Positions 7,981 through 18,312 of a stretch of 64,000 bases of DNA are shown piece after piece; within the stretch, counting starts at the first letter, position 1, and every line of letters starts with the position of its first letter. Position numbers and translations under genes: made by a program. The notes beneath the pieces are model-generated. The model ran no database searches. It saw nothing but the letters and a program-made list of their open reading frames with translations, and was not told the DNA's origin. The DNA is from Aeromonas caviae. Its GTDB lineage: Bacteria > Pseudomonadota > Gammaproteobacteria > Enterobacterales > Aeromonadaceae. The DNA is taken from contig NZ_CDBK01000071.1 of NCBI RefSeq assembly GCF_000819785.1, positions 1-64,000 on the forward strand, written 5' to 3'.

Positions 7981-10128
7981 ATGCGAGCCATTGTCAGCCT
8001 GCTGGCCCTGTCACTGATCTGTGCGTGCAGCGGCCAGCCAACCAGAGAGGATGCCATGTCAGGGAATACGCGCCTTCACTACCCCGTCACCCGCCAGGGT
8101 GAGCAGGTGGATCACTACTTCGGCCAGGCCGTGGCCGACCCCTATCGCTGGCTGGAGGATGATCGCAGCCCCGAGACGGAGGCCTGGGTCAAGGTCCAGA
8201 ACCGGGTGACTCAGGGTTACCTGGCGCAGATCCCGTATCGCACCGCCATCAAGGAGAAGCTGGCCGCCTCCTGGAACTACGCCAAGGAGGGGGCGCCGTT
8301 TCGCGAGGGGCGCTACCACTACTTCTTCAAGAACGACGGCCTGCAGAACCAGAACGTGCTGTGGCGCCAGCAGGAGGGCAAGCCGGCGGAGGTGTTCCTC
8401 GATCCCAATACCCTCAGCCCCGACGGCACCACGGCGCTGGATCAGCTGAGTTTCTCCCGCGATGGCCGCATCCTGGCCTACTCCTTGTCGCTGGCCGGCA
8501 GCGACTGGCGCGAGATCCACCTGATGGACGTAGAGAGCAAGCAGCCGCTGGAGGCGCCCCTCAAGGACGTGAAGTTCAGCGGCATCAGCTGGCTCGGCAA
8601 CGAGGGCTTCTTCTACTCGAGCTACGACAAGCCGGATGGCAGCGAGCTGTCGGCCAGGACCGATCAGCACAAGGTCTATTTCCACCGGCTCGGCACGGCG
8701 CAGGAGGATGACCGGCTGGTGTTCGGCGCCATCCCGGCCCAGCACCACCGTTACGTGGGGGCGACCGTCACCGAAGATGACCGCTTCCTGCTTATCTCGG
8801 CGGCGAACTCCACCTCGGGCAACCGCCTCTATGTGAAGGATCTGAGCCAGGAGAACGCGCCGCTGCTGACGGTGCAGGGGGATCTGGATGCGGACGTGAG
8901 CCTGGTGGACAACCAGGGCGGCACCCTTTACCTGCTGACCAACCGGGACGCCCCCAACGGCCGGCTGGTGACGGTGGATGCCGCCAACCCGGGCCCGGCC
9001 CGCTGGCGGGATCTCATCCCCGAGCGTCAGCAGGTGCTGACGGTGCACAGCGGCAGCGGCTATCTGTTCGCCGAGTACATGGTGGATGCCACCGCCCGGG
9101 TCGAGCAGTTCGACTACGAAGGCAAGCGGGTGCGCGAGGTGGCGCTGCCCGGCCTTGGCAGCGTCAGCGGCTTCAACGGCAAGCACGATGATCCCGTCCT
9201 CTATTTCGGCTTCGAGAACTATGCCCAGCCGCCGACTCTCTACCGATTCGAGCCAAAGAGCGGCGCCATCAGCCTCTATCGCGCCTCGGCGGCGCCGTTC
9301 AAACCGGAGGATTACGTCTCCGAGCAGCGCTTCTACCAGAGCAAGGACGGCACCCGGGTGCCGCTCATCATCAGCTACCGCAAGGGCCTCAAGCTTGATG
9401 GCAGCAATCCGACCATCCTCTACGGCTACGGCGGTTTCGACGTGAGCCTGACCCCAAGCTTCAGCGTATCGGTGGCCAACTGGCTGGATCTGGGGGGCGT
9501 CTATGCGGTGGCCAACCTGCGCGGGGGCGGCGAGTACGGCCAGGCCTGGCACCTGGCGGGTACCCAGCAGAACAAGCAGAACGTGTTCGACGATTTCATC
9601 GCGGCGGCCGAGTACCTCAAGGCCGAGGGCTATACCCGCACCGATCGGCTGGCGATCCGAGGTGGCTCGAACGGCGGTCTGCTGGTGGGGGCCGTGATGA
9701 CCCAGCGGCCTGATCTGATGCGGGTCGCCCTGCCGGCGGTGGGGGTGCTCGACATGCTGCGCTACCACACCTTCACCGCCGGGGCGGGCTGGGCCTATGA
9801 CTATGGCACCAGCGCCGACAGCGAGGCGATGTTCGACTACCTGAAGGGCTACTCGCCGCTACACAACGTCCGGGCCGGGGTCAGCTACCCTTCGACCCTG
9901 GTGACCACGGCGGATCACGACGATCGGGTGGTGCCAGCCCACTCCTTCAAGTTTGCCGCCACCCTGCAGGCCGACAATGCCGGCCCCCATCCCCAGCGCA
10001 TCCGCATCGAGACCAATGCCGGGCACGGGGCGGGCACGCCGGTGGCCAAGCTTATCGAGCAGAGTGCGGACATCTATGCCTTCACCTTGTACGAGATGGG
10101 CTATCAGCAGTTGCCGCGTCAGCCTTGA
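7981..10128 (+). CDS. prolyl oligopeptidase (S9A), possible lipoprotein form
   Basis: This serine peptidase cleaves short peptides after proline. The seven-bladed propeller occupies the middle, and the alpha/beta-hydrolase domain is C-terminal. The triad is Ser563 (GGSNGG), Asp647 (first Asp of DDRVVP) and His682 (AGHGAG). From residue 26 ([17 protein letters not shown]) the protein closely follows the known 690-residue Aeromonas prolyl endopeptidase, whose recalled triad Ser538/Asp622/His657 is offset by exactly 25. The first 25 residues form a short signal peptide ending LICAC|SG, a plausible though not ideal lipobox. An ATG at 8056 with AGAGGA upstream would give the cytosolic form. Start choice is therefore open. 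A strong terminator follows. Confidence 0.95.
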   Translation: MRAIVSLLALSLICACSGQPTREDAMSGNTRLHYPVTRQGEQVDHYFGQAVADPYRWLEDDRSPETEAWVKVQNRVTQGYLAQIPYRTAIKEKLAASWNYAKEGAPFREGRYHYFFKNDGLQNQNVLWRQQEGKPAEVFLDPNTLSPDGTTALDQLSFSRDGRILAYSLSLAGSDWREIHLMDVESKQPLEAPLKDVKFSGISWLGNEGFFYSSYDKPDGSELSARTDQHKVYFHRLGTAQEDDRLVFGAIPAQHHRYVGATVTEDDRFLLISAANSTSGNRLYVKDLSQENAPLLTVQGDLDADVSLVDNQGGTLYLLTNRDAPNGRLVTVDAANPGPARWRDLIPERQQVLTVHSGSGYLFAEYMVDATARVEQFDYEGKRVREVALPGLGSVSGFNGKHDDPVLYFGFENYAQPPTLYRFEPKSGAISLYRASAAPFKPEDYVSEQRFYQSKDGTRVPLIISYRKGLKLDGSNPTILYGYGGFDVSLTPSFSVSVANWLDLGGVYAVANLRGGGEYGQAWHLAGTQQNKQNVFDDFIAAAEYLKAEGYTRTDRLAIRGGSNGGLLVGAVMTQRPDLMRVALPAVGVLDMLRYHTFTAGAGWAYDYGTSADSEAMFDYLKGYSPLHNVRAGVSYPSTLVTTADHDDRVVPAHSFKFAATLQADNAGPHPQRIRIETNAGHGAGTPVAKLIEQSADIYAFTLYEMGYQQLPRQP

Positions 10129-10164
10129 TCCGGGCGAGGCGGGCGCCAGCCATCCACTATCATC

Positions 10165-10186
10165 AGGGCCCTGCGGGGCCCTTTTT
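10165..10186 (+). terminator. rho-independent terminator after prolyl oligopeptidase
   Basis: Perfect 7-bp GC stem (AGGGCCC / GGGCCCT) with a short loop, followed by TTTTTATT. Confidence 0.88.
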
Positions 10187-10317
10187 ATTGCCGCGCGTTT
10201 GAACGTGGGCCTGCGACTATCCCTGTCTCGCCGCTGGCCCGTTTTGGCAGACGGGCCCCATCTGTCATCCCCCCGGTGGTATAGTCAGCCACAAGATCCG
10301 CATTCAAGGAGTCCATC

Positions 10318-12474
10318 GTGAAGAAGATCATCTGCATCCTGCTGGGGTTGGCGCTGGCGGCCGTGGTGGCCATCGCCGCCCTGGTGTCTCTCATCGATCC
10401 CAACCAGTTCAAGCCCCAGCTGGCGGAGCAGGTGCGCAAGAGCACCGGCCGCGAGCTGGTGATACAAGGGGATATCGGCTGGCGTTTCTGGCCGAGCCTC
10501 GGCCTCTCCCTCGAGAAGGTGGCGCTGCGCAACCCCGCCGGCTTTGCCGAGCCCGACCTGGTGCGCTTCACCCGCGGGGAGGCCTCGGTAGGCTTGCTGC
10601 CGCTGCTCTCCCACAAGCTTGAGATCGGCAAGGTGACCCTGAGCGGCGCTCATCTGTTTATCCAGACCAGGGCTGACGGCAGCTCAAACCTGAGGGATCT
10701 GCTCAAGGCCTCCGCCGAGCCCAAGGGGGAGGCGGCCTCCAAGCCTGTCGCAACGACGCCCCCTGCCGCCAGTGACAAACAGCCCTGGCAGATCAGCCTG
10801 CAAGGCATCGCGCTGGTGGATGCCAGCGCCTTGGTGCGGGACGACCTTAGCGGTACCGTCTCCCGGCTCGACAGGCTGGATCTCGACCTGGGGCAGTTGA
10901 CCCCGGGGGAGTGGGTACCGGTGACCCTGGCGGCCAAGGGGGCACAGGGGGAGCTGGCCTTTGATCTCAAGGGTCAGGCCCAGCTCAAACCGGCCCGGGA
11001 GGCCATGAAGAGCGAGCTCAAGGATCTCAATCTCAGCGGCAGCCTGAACCAGCCGGCGCAGCGGCTCGATGCCTTCACCCTCAAGGCCGATCGGCTGGCG
11101 CTGGGGGAGTGGAGCAGTCTGAGCCTTAGCCTCAGCGGGGCACAGGGGGCGGCGGACAAGCCGAGCCTGGTCGGTACGCTGGAGGGGACCCTCAAGGCGC
11201 GCCTCGATGAAAACCGGCAACTGCTGGAGCTGTCGGATGCCGTGCTGGCCGCCAAGCTCAGCGGCGATGCCCTGCCGCGCCCGCAGATGCAGGTGAAGCT
11301 GGCGGGCTTTGCCCGCGCCGAGCTGGACAAGCAGAGCGTCACCCTCAGCAACCTGGTGATGGGAGCGGACGATACCCTGCTGAGCGGCAGCGGCGCCGTT
11401 CGTCTGGGGGCCGTACCCAAAGTGGACTTTGACCTCAAGGGGGACAAGCTCGATCTCGACGCCTGGCTCGGTCAATCGGCCAAGGCCGCACCTGTGGCCG
11501 CCACCTCGGGCGCCGCAGCTCCGGCCGGAGCACCGGCACAGACCGCTGCGCCCGCCGCCCAGGCGCTCTCCACGGTAGAGCCTGATCTGACCGCCCTCAA
11601 GTCGGTGGACCTGGCTGGCCGCCTGCAACTGGGCAGTCTGCGCGTCAAGGGGCTGGATCTCAGCGCCGTCGATCTGCAACTGGCCTTGGCCGGTGGTCAG
11701 CTCACCCTCAAGCAGTTCAGTGCCGGGGTGGCCGGTGGCAAGGTGACCGCGAGCGGTCTGCTCGATGCCCGTCAGCAGCCGGCCCGCTATCAGGTGCACA
11801 AGCGGGTGCAGGGGGTCGATGTGCGGCCCCTGCTGCAGACCCTGGCCCAGACCGACCTGCTGGAAGGCAAGGGGGATCTGGAGGTCGAGGCGCAGGGCTC
11901 AGGCCTCTCCGAGCAGGCGCTGCGCAGCCGGATGCAGGGCAAGGTGAACCTCAAGTTGAGCGATGGCGCCCTGCACGGCATCAACTTGGCGGAGATGATC
12001 CGCGAGGCGCGGGCCATCCTGACCGGCAAGGGGGCGGATCAGGTGAAGGAGGTGCGCAAGACCGACTTCAGCGCCCTCACCGCCAGCTTCCAGATTGCCA
12101 ACGGGATTGCCAGGAGCGATGACATCCAGCTCTTTGCCCCCGCCCTGCGGGTGAAGGGGCAGGGCCAGACCGCCCTGGTGCCGGAGACCCTCGACTTTCT
12201 GTTCCTCACCTCCGTGGTGGAGAGCAGCAAGGGGCAGGGGGGCAAGACGGTGGATGAGCTCAAGGACATCACCATACCGGTGCGCATCGGCGGCCACTGG
12301 CAGGCGCCGAGCTACAAGCTCGACGTGAAGGAGCTGCTCAGCAACAACAAGGTGCTGGAGGAGAAGGCCCGCAAGGAGGCCGAGCGCGGTCTCAAGAAGC
12401 TGCTGGGTGACAAGGCCGACAACGAAGGGGTGAAGGGGGTGGCGGACCAGCTGCTCAAGGGCCTGTTCAAATAG
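10318..12474 (+). CDS. asmA: AsmA family protein
   Basis: A 718-residue AsmA-like protein. One N-terminal transmembrane helix (about residues 4-25) anchors a large periplasmic part rich in beta structure. The start has the family signature DPNQFKPQLAEQVRKSTGRELVIQGD, and the C-terminal AsmA region includes GVDVRPLLQTLAQTDLLEGKGDL and ALHGINLAEMIREA. AsmA-like proteins are held to form bridges for phospholipid movement towards the outer membrane. A low-complexity Ala/Pro linker sits near residues 390-415. The start is a GTG with AAGGAG upstream. It is transcribed alone: a terminator lies before and after it. Confidence 0.88.
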   Translation: MKKIICILLGLALAAVVAIAALVSLIDPNQFKPQLAEQVRKSTGRELVIQGDIGWRFWPSLGLSLEKVALRNPAGFAEPDLVRFTRGEASVGLLPLLSHKLEIGKVTLSGAHLFIQTRADGSSNLRDLLKASAEPKGEAASKPVATTPPAASDKQPWQISLQGIALVDASALVRDDLSGTVSRLDRLDLDLGQLTPGEWVPVTLAAKGAQGELAFDLKGQAQLKPAREAMKSELKDLNLSGSLNQPAQRLDAFTLKADRLALGEWSSLSLSLSGAQGAADKPSLVGTLEGTLKARLDENRQLLELSDAVLAAKLSGDALPRPQMQVKLAGFARAELDKQSVTLSNLVMGADDTLLSGSGAVRLGAVPKVDFDLKGDKLDLDAWLGQSAKAAPVAATSGAAAPAGAPAQTAAPAAQALSTVEPDLTALKSVDLAGRLQLGSLRVKGLDLSAVDLQLALAGGQLTLKQFSAGVAGGKVTASGLLDARQQPARYQVHKRVQGVDVRPLLQTLAQTDLLEGKGDLEVEAQGSGLSEQALRSRMQGKVNLKLSDGALHGINLAEMIREARAILTGKGADQVKEVRKTDFSALTASFQIANGIARSDDIQLFAPALRVKGQGQTALVPETLDFLFLTSVVESSKGQGGKTVDELKDITIPVRIGGHWQAPSYKLDVKELLSNNKVLEEKARKEAERGLKKLLGDKADNEGVKGVADQLLKGLFK

Positions 12475-12497
12475 CCAGCCTCCCGTTGTTGTCATCA

Positions 12498-12525
12498 AGA
12501 GCCCGCCCCGTGCGGGCTCTTTGTT
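12498..12525 (+). terminator. rho-independent terminator after asmA
   Basis: Nine-bp stem AGAGCCCGC / GCGGGCTCT (12498-12506 with 12512-12520), followed by a T-rich tract. Confidence 0.85.
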
Positions 12526-12613
12526 GTTGTGCCGGGCGTCACGGGACGAGGTGTGGTCGCCAACATGAGGTACTATGCGAAGCAGTCATCGAAACCGGGA
12601 ACCAGGAGGGTTC

Positions 12614-13348
12614 ATGAACAAACGGGTGCTGATCACCGGCGGTGGCAGAGGTATCGGGGCCGCGACAGCCCGCTATCTGGCGGCGCAGGGTTACCATCTC
12701 TGTCTCAACTATCGTCAGGACAGGGCGTCCGCCGAGGCGGTGGTGGCCGAGATCCTGGCCACCCATCCGGTCGAGTGCATCGCGGTGCAGGCCGATGTCA
12801 GCGTGGAGGCCGAGGTGGTGCGCCTGTTCGAGGAGATGGACGCGCGGCTCGGCCCCATCACTCATCTGGTGAACAACGCCGGCAGGTTGCAGCCCCAGAT
12901 GCGGGTGCTGGAGATGAGCGCCGAGCGCATCAACCAGACCCTGACCACCAATGTCACCAGCTGCTTTCTCTGCTGCCGCGAGGCGGTGCGCCGCATGACG
13001 GCAGGGGGCGCCATCGTCAACGTCTCTTCCGCCGCTGCCAGGCTGGGCTCCCCCGGGGAGTACGTGGATTATGCCGCCGCCAAGGGGGCCGTCGACGTGC
13101 TGACCAGAGGCTTGTCGCTGGAGCTGGCGGCTCAGGGGATCCGGGTCAACGGGGTGCGTCCTGGTTTCATCTACACCGACATGCATGCCGACGGCGGCGA
13201 GCCCGGCCGGGTGGACAGGATCAAGGGCAATATTCCCCTGCAACGGGGCGGTCAGCCGGCCGAAGTGGCCACCGCCATCGCCTGGCTGCTGTCGGACGAG
13301 GCCTCCTATGCCACCGGCACCTTTATCGATGTGGCGGGCGGACGCTAG
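12614..13348 (+). CDS. ygfF: short-chain dehydrogenase/reductase, YgfF-like
   Basis: A 244-residue classical SDR. The cofactor loop is TGGGRGIGAATA near the N-terminus, followed by NNAG, the catalytic Ser in VNVSSAAARLGSPGEYVDYAA and the YxxxK pair in the same segment (Tyr-Ala-Ala-Ala-Lys). PGFIYTDMHADGGEPGRVDR strongly resembles E. coli YgfF. The physiological substrate is not known. The start at 12614 has CAGGAGGG upstream; a longer in-frame ORF from 12575 is less likely. It converges on glnE, with a shared hairpin between them. Confidence 0.88.
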   Translation: MNKRVLITGGGRGIGAATARYLAAQGYHLCLNYRQDRASAEAVVAEILATHPVECIAVQADVSVEAEVVRLFEEMDARLGPITHLVNNAGRLQPQMRVLEMSAERINQTLTTNVTSCFLCCREAVRRMTAGGAIVNVSSAAARLGSPGEYVDYAAAKGAVDVLTRGLSLELAAQGIRVNGVRPGFIYTDMHADGGEPGRVDRIKGNIPLQRGGQPAEVATAIAWLLSDEASYATGTFIDVAGGR

Positions 13349-13376
13349 GTCATCTTCAACAAGCCTTTCGTCAACG

Positions 13377-13402
13377 AGAAGGGGCGCCATGGCGCCCCTT
13401 CT
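13377..13402. terminator. bidirectional terminator hairpin between ygfF and glnE
   Basis: A perfect 12-bp inverted repeat (AGAAGGGGCGCC and complement) with a two-base loop lies between two convergent genes. T-rich flanks are weak. Confidence 0.7.
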
Positions 13403-13404
13403 GC

Positions 13405-16287
13405 TTATTCTCCCAGCAACTGTTGCCAGACCGCCAGCACATGGCCCCGCTCTCGCGGCAACTGATCGTCCCCCACCTTGCGGGAGATCTCCGAGAGGTT
13501 GAGGCGGTGGCCGAGGTTGCGGATCTCCAGATAGGCCTGCTTGAGCCCCTCTGCCTGCTCCAGTGTGAGCACTCCCGCCATCACGCACTCATCGAAGATG
13601 CGCACATTGTCTGACCAGCGGGTGAGGGCGTCCGGCTCACCGCAGGCATGGGCCAGCACCAGGTACTGGGCGATGAACTCGATGTCCACCATGCCGCCGG
13701 GGGACTGCTTGAGATCGAACTCTCCCTCTCCCGCCTTGAGCAGGTGATCCCGCATCTTCTGGCGCATCTCCCGCACTTCGCGGGCCAGGGTGGGCAGATC
13801 CCGCTCCTTGGCCAGCACGTCGCGGCGGATGCGGGCAAATTCGGCGACCACGGCATCATCGCCATAGATGGGACGGGCTCGCACCAGGGCCTGATGCTCC
13901 CAGGTCCAGGCTTCCTGCTGCTGGTACTGCTCATAGGCCGACAGCGATGAGACCAGCAGGCCTGAGTCGCCGGAGGGGCGCAGCCGCATGTCGATCTCGT
14001 AGAGGATGCCGGACGGAGTGCGGGTGCTGAACAGATGCAGGATCCGCTGGGCCAGGCGCAGGTAGAACTGGCGGCTGTCGATGGGCTTGCGGCCATCGGT
14101 GTAACTGTTGGGGTCGCCGCCGTGCAGGAACACCAGATCGAGATCCGAGCCGTAGCCGAGCTCGATGCCCCCCAGCTTGCCGTAGGCCACCACCGCAAAG
14201 CCGCGCTCACCGCTCACCGCCACCTCGGGCGGCACCCCGTAGCGTTCGCTCATCTGGGCCCACGCCTGATTGACCACCTCCTCGGTGATCGCCTCCGCCA
14301 GCCAGGTGAGGTGGTCGCTCACCTTCATCAGCGGCAGGGCACCGGCGATGTCGGCGGCGACGATGCGCAGGAGCTGCACCTGCTTGAACTGGCGCAGCGC
14401 CTCCATCTGCTGCTCCACGTCCTCCTCGGGGATGCGCAGCAGGAACTGGCGCAACTGGGGCTTGTACTGATCCAGCGGGGTGGGGTGGTAGAGGTGCTGG
14501 GGATCCAGCAACTCGTCCAGCAGGATGGGGTAGCGGGCCAGCTGCTCGCTCACCAGGTTGCTCTCGTCACACAGGCGTACCAGCTGGCGCAGGGCGGCGG
14601 GGTTTTCCGCCAGCAGTTGCAGATAGGCGCTGCGAGTGAAGATGCGGGTCAGCAGGGTGCAGACCCGCTCGAACAGGCGGGCGGGCTCGCGGCTCGCCAC
14701 CACCAGGCGCAGCAGCTCCGGCATCAGCCAGTCCAGGGCGATACGCCCCTGGGGCCCCACCTGACGGCGCTTGTACTCCTCCTTGAAACGCAGCAGGGCG
14801 GCGCAGAGGGGGGCGGGCTCCACCACTCCCTGCGTGGTCAGCAGTTTTTCCAGCTCGGCGGCATCAAGCTCGGTGCGCCAGAGATCGAGCCAGAGCTGTT
14901 CCAGGTGGGCGGGGGCCTCCTTCTCTTCCCCCACCACGGCGACGAACTCCTGATGGACGGCGGCCATCTCCTCATCGAGGTGGGCCATGAAGGCGTCCCA
15001 GTCGGTAAAGCCGAGGGTGGCGATGAGCCGCTGGCGATCCCGCTCCTCGGTGGGCAGGGTCTGGGTCTGCTGATCGCCGATCTCCTGCAAGATGTTTTCC
15101 ACCCGGCGCAGGAAGCGATAGGCGGTGAGCAGGCGTTCGCACTGGCTCCCCTCCAGGGCACCCCCCTGGGCGATGGCGGCCAGCGCCTCGGGCAGGTGGC
15201 GTACCCGCAGGGCGGGCTCGCGCCCGCCACGGATGAGTTGCAGCGCCTGGGCGATGAACTCCACCTCGCGAATGCCCCCGGCCCCCAGCTTGATGTTGCC
15301 CTCCAGTCCCTTGCGGCGCACCTCGGCGGCGATCATCGCCTTCATCTGGCGCAGGCCGTCGATGACGCCGAAGTCGATGTAGCGGCGGAACACGAAGGGG
15401 CGCAGCAGTTCGGTCAGGGCCGTGGCGTGTTCGCACTGGGGGCCCAGCACCCGCGCCTTGACCATGGCGTAGCGTTCCCAGTTGCGGCCGTGATGCTGGT
15501 AGTAGTCCTCCATGGCGGCGAAGGAGATGGCGAGCGGCCCCGCATCGCCAAAGGGGCGCAGCCGCATGTCGACCCGGAACACCTGACCATCCTGGGTGGG
15601 CTGGTGGAGGGCGTTGATGAGACGCTGCCCCAGCTTGATGAAGAACTGCTGGTTGGCGAGCTCTCGCCGACCGCCAACGGTGTAGCCGTTCTCGGGGAAG
15701 GTGAAGATAAGGTCGATGTCCGAGGAGAAGTTGAGCTCGCCGCCGCCGAGCTTGCCCATCCCGAGGATGAGCAGCGGCTGGGGGTTGCCATCGCCGTCCA
15801 TCGGGGTGCCCAGCTCGCTGCACTGTTTGGCATAGAGCCAGTCGCGGGCACCACAGATGAGGGCATCCGCCAGCTTGGTGAGATGGATGAAGCTCTCTTC
15901 GACCTCGGACTCCCCGAGCAGCTCGCGCCAGGCGATCACCAGCATGCGGCTGCGGCGGAACTGGCGCAGGATGCGCTTGAGCGCCTCCTCGTCCGCGACC
16001 TCGGCGAGCAGGGCTGCGAGCTCAGGTTCATAGGCGGGCCAGCGCTCGGCCCGGGTCAGTGCGTCCGATGCCAGGGTCTCGGCCAGCAGCCCCGGCTGCA
16101 TGATGAGGGAGTCGGCGACAAAGTCGGAGAGGCCGAGCAGGGTCAGCAGAGTCTGGCGGGTGGGCTCGGGCAGGGCGTCATACTGGGGCGCCAGAGCGAG
16201 CAGCCGCTGCCAGTGGCGCAGGGCCTGCTCCTGCAACAAGGGAGAGAAGGCGGAGAAAGAGGGAGAGTGCTGGGCCACGGTTGCCAT
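13405..16287 (-). CDS. glnE: bifunctional glutamine synthetase adenylyltransferase/adenylyl-removing enzyme
   Basis: A 960-residue GlnE, which adenylylates and de-adenylylates glutamine synthetase according to the nitrogen signal carried by PII. Two nucleotidyltransferase domains are visible. The N-terminal one (GMGKLGGGELNFSSDIDL, near residue 175) is the adenylyl-removing half, and the C-terminal one (YGKLGGIELGYGSDLDLVF, near residue 700) is the adenylylating half. Both keep the paired Asp residues that bind metal. Length matches the family. The ATG at 16287 sits immediately after AAGG, so the GTG three codons later, with AAGGA at normal spacing, is a possible true start. Upstream on the same strand is a GNAT gene. 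Confidence 0.96.
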   Translation of the reverse strand: MATVAQHSPSFSAFSPLLQEQALRHWQRLLALAPQYDALPEPTRQTLLTLLGLSDFVADSLIMQPGLLAETLASDALTRAERWPAYEPELAALLAEVADEEALKRILRQFRRSRMLVIAWRELLGESEVEESFIHLTKLADALICGARDWLYAKQCSELGTPMDGDGNPQPLLILGMGKLGGGELNFSSDIDLIFTFPENGYTVGGRRELANQQFFIKLGQRLINALHQPTQDGQVFRVDMRLRPFGDAGPLAISFAAMEDYYQHHGRNWERYAMVKARVLGPQCEHATALTELLRPFVFRRYIDFGVIDGLRQMKAMIAAEVRRKGLEGNIKLGAGGIREVEFIAQALQLIRGGREPALRVRHLPEALAAIAQGGALEGSQCERLLTAYRFLRRVENILQEIGDQQTQTLPTEERDRQRLIATLGFTDWDAFMAHLDEEMAAVHQEFVAVVGEEKEAPAHLEQLWLDLWRTELDAAELEKLLTTQGVVEPAPLCAALLRFKEEYKRRQVGPQGRIALDWLMPELLRLVVASREPARLFERVCTLLTRIFTRSAYLQLLAENPAALRQLVRLCDESNLVSEQLARYPILLDELLDPQHLYHPTPLDQYKPQLRQFLLRIPEEDVEQQMEALRQFKQVQLLRIVAADIAGALPLMKVSDHLTWLAEAITEEVVNQAWAQMSERYGVPPEVAVSGERGFAVVAYGKLGGIELGYGSDLDLVFLHGGDPNSYTDGRKPIDSRQFYLRLAQRILHLFSTRTPSGILYEIDMRLRPSGDSGLLVSSLSAYEQYQQQEAWTWEHQALVRARPIYGDDAVVAEFARIRRDVLAKERDLPTLAREVREMRQKMRDHLLKAGEGEFDLKQSPGGMVDIEFIAQYLVLAHACGEPDALTRWSDNVRIFDECVMAGVLTLEQAEGLKQAYLEIRNLGHRLNLSEISRKVGDDQLPRERGHVLAVWQQLLGE

Positions 16288-16413
16288 CCTTGTGGTTGAC
16301 GAGTCTGCAGGGAGAGTGAAATGCCGGCTGCCAATCTAGCACTCCCGGGCGCTGGCGTCACAGCGCCGCTGCCCGGAAGGTGATCCGGCGACGGATCTGG
16401 CGATCGGCCGGGC

Positions 16414-16854
16414 TCAGGGACGCCGGTAGATCTCGGGGTCGTAGATTTCCATCAGGCTGCCGGGGCTTCTCGGCGGAACAAAACCGAAGCCGGCGTAGAG
16501 GCCGTGGGCATCGGAGGTGGCGAGAGAGAGACGGCGCAGCCCTTGCAGCTCCGGGTGGGCGAGGATGGCTGCCACCAGGGCCTTGCTGTGGCCGCGCCCG
16601 CGATGTTCGGGCAGCACGAAGACGTCGGCGAGATAACCGAAGGTGGCCTTGTCGGTGATGACCCGGGCGAAGGCGACCTGCTGGCCGTCGAGATAGGCTC
16701 CGAAGCACAGGGAGTGGTTGATGGCCCGTTGCAGGGTGGCGAGGGGAATGCCGAGGCACCAGTAGGCCTCTTCACTGAGGAAACGGTGAATGAGCGGGAC
16801 GTCGAGGCGCCCCTTGTCGTCGCTTATCTCAAGCGCACGTTCTGTGGTCTGCAT
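16414..16854 (-). CDS. GNAT family N-acetyltransferase
   Basis: A 146-residue GNAT protein. The acetyl-CoA binding motif A reads DVFVLPEHRGRGHSKALV, preceded by FARVITDKATFGYLADVF and followed by LATSDAHGLYAGFGF. This subgroup commonly acts on small molecules, but the substrate is unknown. The start has an AAGGAGCC site upstream. It lies 126 bases before glnE on the same strand, so some co-transcription is possible. Confidence 0.85.
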   Translation of the reverse strand: MQTTERALEISDDKGRLDVPLIHRFLSEEAYWCLGIPLATLQRAINHSLCFGAYLDGQQVAFARVITDKATFGYLADVFVLPEHRGRGHSKALVAAILAHPELQGLRRLSLATSDAHGLYAGFGFVPPRSPGSLMEIYDPEIYRRP

Positions 16855-16882
16855 CCTGGCTCCTTGCCGTGATGAAAAAAGA

Positions 16883-16902
16883 AAGGCCCCTAAGGGGGCC
16901 TT
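16883..16902 (-). terminator. rho-independent terminator after the chemoreceptor gene
   Basis: Read on the minus strand: stem AAGGCCCC / GGGGCCTT followed by TCTTTTTTC. Confidence 0.8.
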
Positions 16903-16961
16903 CCAGTGTACTCAAATCACGACCTCAGGCCAGCCTGAAGGTTTGACGATGGGCGCCGGCA

Positions 16962-18212
16962 TCAGGCCAGCTTGAAGGCCTGGATATGGCTGTCCAGCGT
17001 CTGGCTGTGGTGTTCCACCAGTTCGGAGGCATCTTTCAGCTCCCGCAGTACCACGACGGAGCCTTCCACCACCTGTTTGACCTGCTCCAGGTTGGCATTC
17101 ATCTCCTCGGCCACCGAGCTCTGCTGCTCGGAGGCGGCGGCGATCTGGCGGTTCATGTCGGCCACTCCCTGCACCCGCTGCACTATGGTGTCGAGCTGGG
17201 TACCTGCCTGGGTCACCTGCTCCACCCCCTTGTCCGCCTGTTGCACGCTCTCGGCCATCAGGCCGACGGCCTGGCGGGCGTTGCCCTGAAGCTGCTCGAT
17301 CATCTTCTGGATCTCGACGGTGGCCGCCTGGGCACGGTTCGCGAGTTCGCGCACCTCGGAGGCGACCACGGCAAAACCGCGACCTGCCTCACCGGCGCGG
17401 GCGGCCTCGATGGCGGCGTTCAGGGCCAGCAGGTTGGTCTGCTCGGAGATGCTGCGGATGGTGTCCACCACGGAGCCGATGCGATCGACCCCGTGCTCCA
17501 CTTCGTTGACCACGGTGGAGGAGCGCTGGATGTTGCCGGAGAGAGTGTCGATGGTGTTGACGGTAGCCGCCACGCAGCGGCTGCCCTCCTCGGCCAGCTG
17601 GCTGGTTTCGGCGGTGGCGTGGGACGCCTGCTCCGCGTGGTTGGCCACTTCTCGAATGGCACTGACCATCTGGCTCATGGCGCTGGCAAGCTGCTCAATC
17701 TGGGTGAACTCCTCGTTGATGGCCTCGTTCGCCTCATCCATGCAGAGAGTCACCTGGGAGGCGATCTCGTTGAGCTCCTTGCAGGCGGCACGCTGGGTCC
17801 CGAACACCTCCTTGAGGTTCTCCTGGGAGTGGGCCACCGCCTTGGCGATGTCGCCGAACTCGTCCCGGGACTTGAGCAGCACGCTGTGGCTGAGATCCTT
17901 GTTGGCGAAACGCTCCAGCAGCCCCACCAGGTAGTGGACCTGCTTGACCATGAGGCGGGAGCCGGTGAGCAGCAGCACCACGAAGACGACCCCCATGAGC
18001 GCCGTCTCCACCAGCCCGGTCCAGAGCAGGCGATCGGCGATGGTGTTGGCCATGGCGGCATCAATGCCCTCGCTGAGCAGGGTCGCTTCCAGGTTGCTGG
18101 CATCGAACCAGAGTTTGGCCAGCAGCAGCAGGGTGCTGAACACCATGAGCAGCACCACCTTGGGCACCAGTCGGATGTTGCTCATGCGCCTCTCCAGCGG
18201 GTTCAACTGCAT
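16962..18212 (-). CDS. methyl-accepting chemotaxis protein without a large sensor domain
   Basis: A 416-residue chemoreceptor. Two membrane helices (about residues 17-37 and 63-83) enclose only about 25 periplasmic residues, so there is no dCache, Tar or similar ligand domain. A HAMP-like region and a long coiled-coil follow. The signalling tip is clear ([20 protein letters not shown], then [18 protein letters not shown]) and contacts CheA/CheW. No C-terminal NWETF-type tether is present; the end reads SHIQAFKLA. The start at 18212 has AAAGGAG upstream, and the longer ORF from 18290 is not favoured. It lies head to head with the channel gene. Confidence 0.9.
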   Translation of the reverse strand: MQLNPLERRMSNIRLVPKVVLLMVFSTLLLLAKLWFDASNLEATLLSEGIDAAMANTIADRLLWTGLVETALMGVVFVVLLLTGSRLMVKQVHYLVGLLERFANKDLSHSVLLKSRDEFGDIAKAVAHSQENLKEVFGTQRAACKELNEIASQVTLCMDEANEAINEEFTQIEQLASAMSQMVSAIREVANHAEQASHATAETSQLAEEGSRCVAATVNTIDTLSGNIQRSSTVVNEVEHGVDRIGSVVDTIRSISEQTNLLALNAAIEAARAGEAGRGFAVVASEVRELANRAQAATVEIQKMIEQLQGNARQAVGLMAESVQQADKGVEQVTQAGTQLDTIVQRVQGVADMNRQIAAASEQQSSVAEEMNANLEQVKQVVEGSVVVLRELKDASELVEHHSQTLDSHIQAFKLA

Positions 18213-18312
18213 AATTTTTCTCCTTTCAACGTCCATTATTCCTTTGCCGTCATAGCTATCGGCATTATCTTCCTTTTTATTAATTTGCACCGTGCTTAAA
18301 GTTGGAAAATGT

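Noticed and set aside
8059-9768. 569-codon minus-strand ORF
   Set aside because: It is a GC-rich shadow opposite prolyl oligopeptidase, rich in His/Gln/Arg with no domain.
14035-16299. 754-codon plus-strand ORF
   Set aside because: It is a shadow opposite glnE; the composition is that of an antisense frame and no motif is present.
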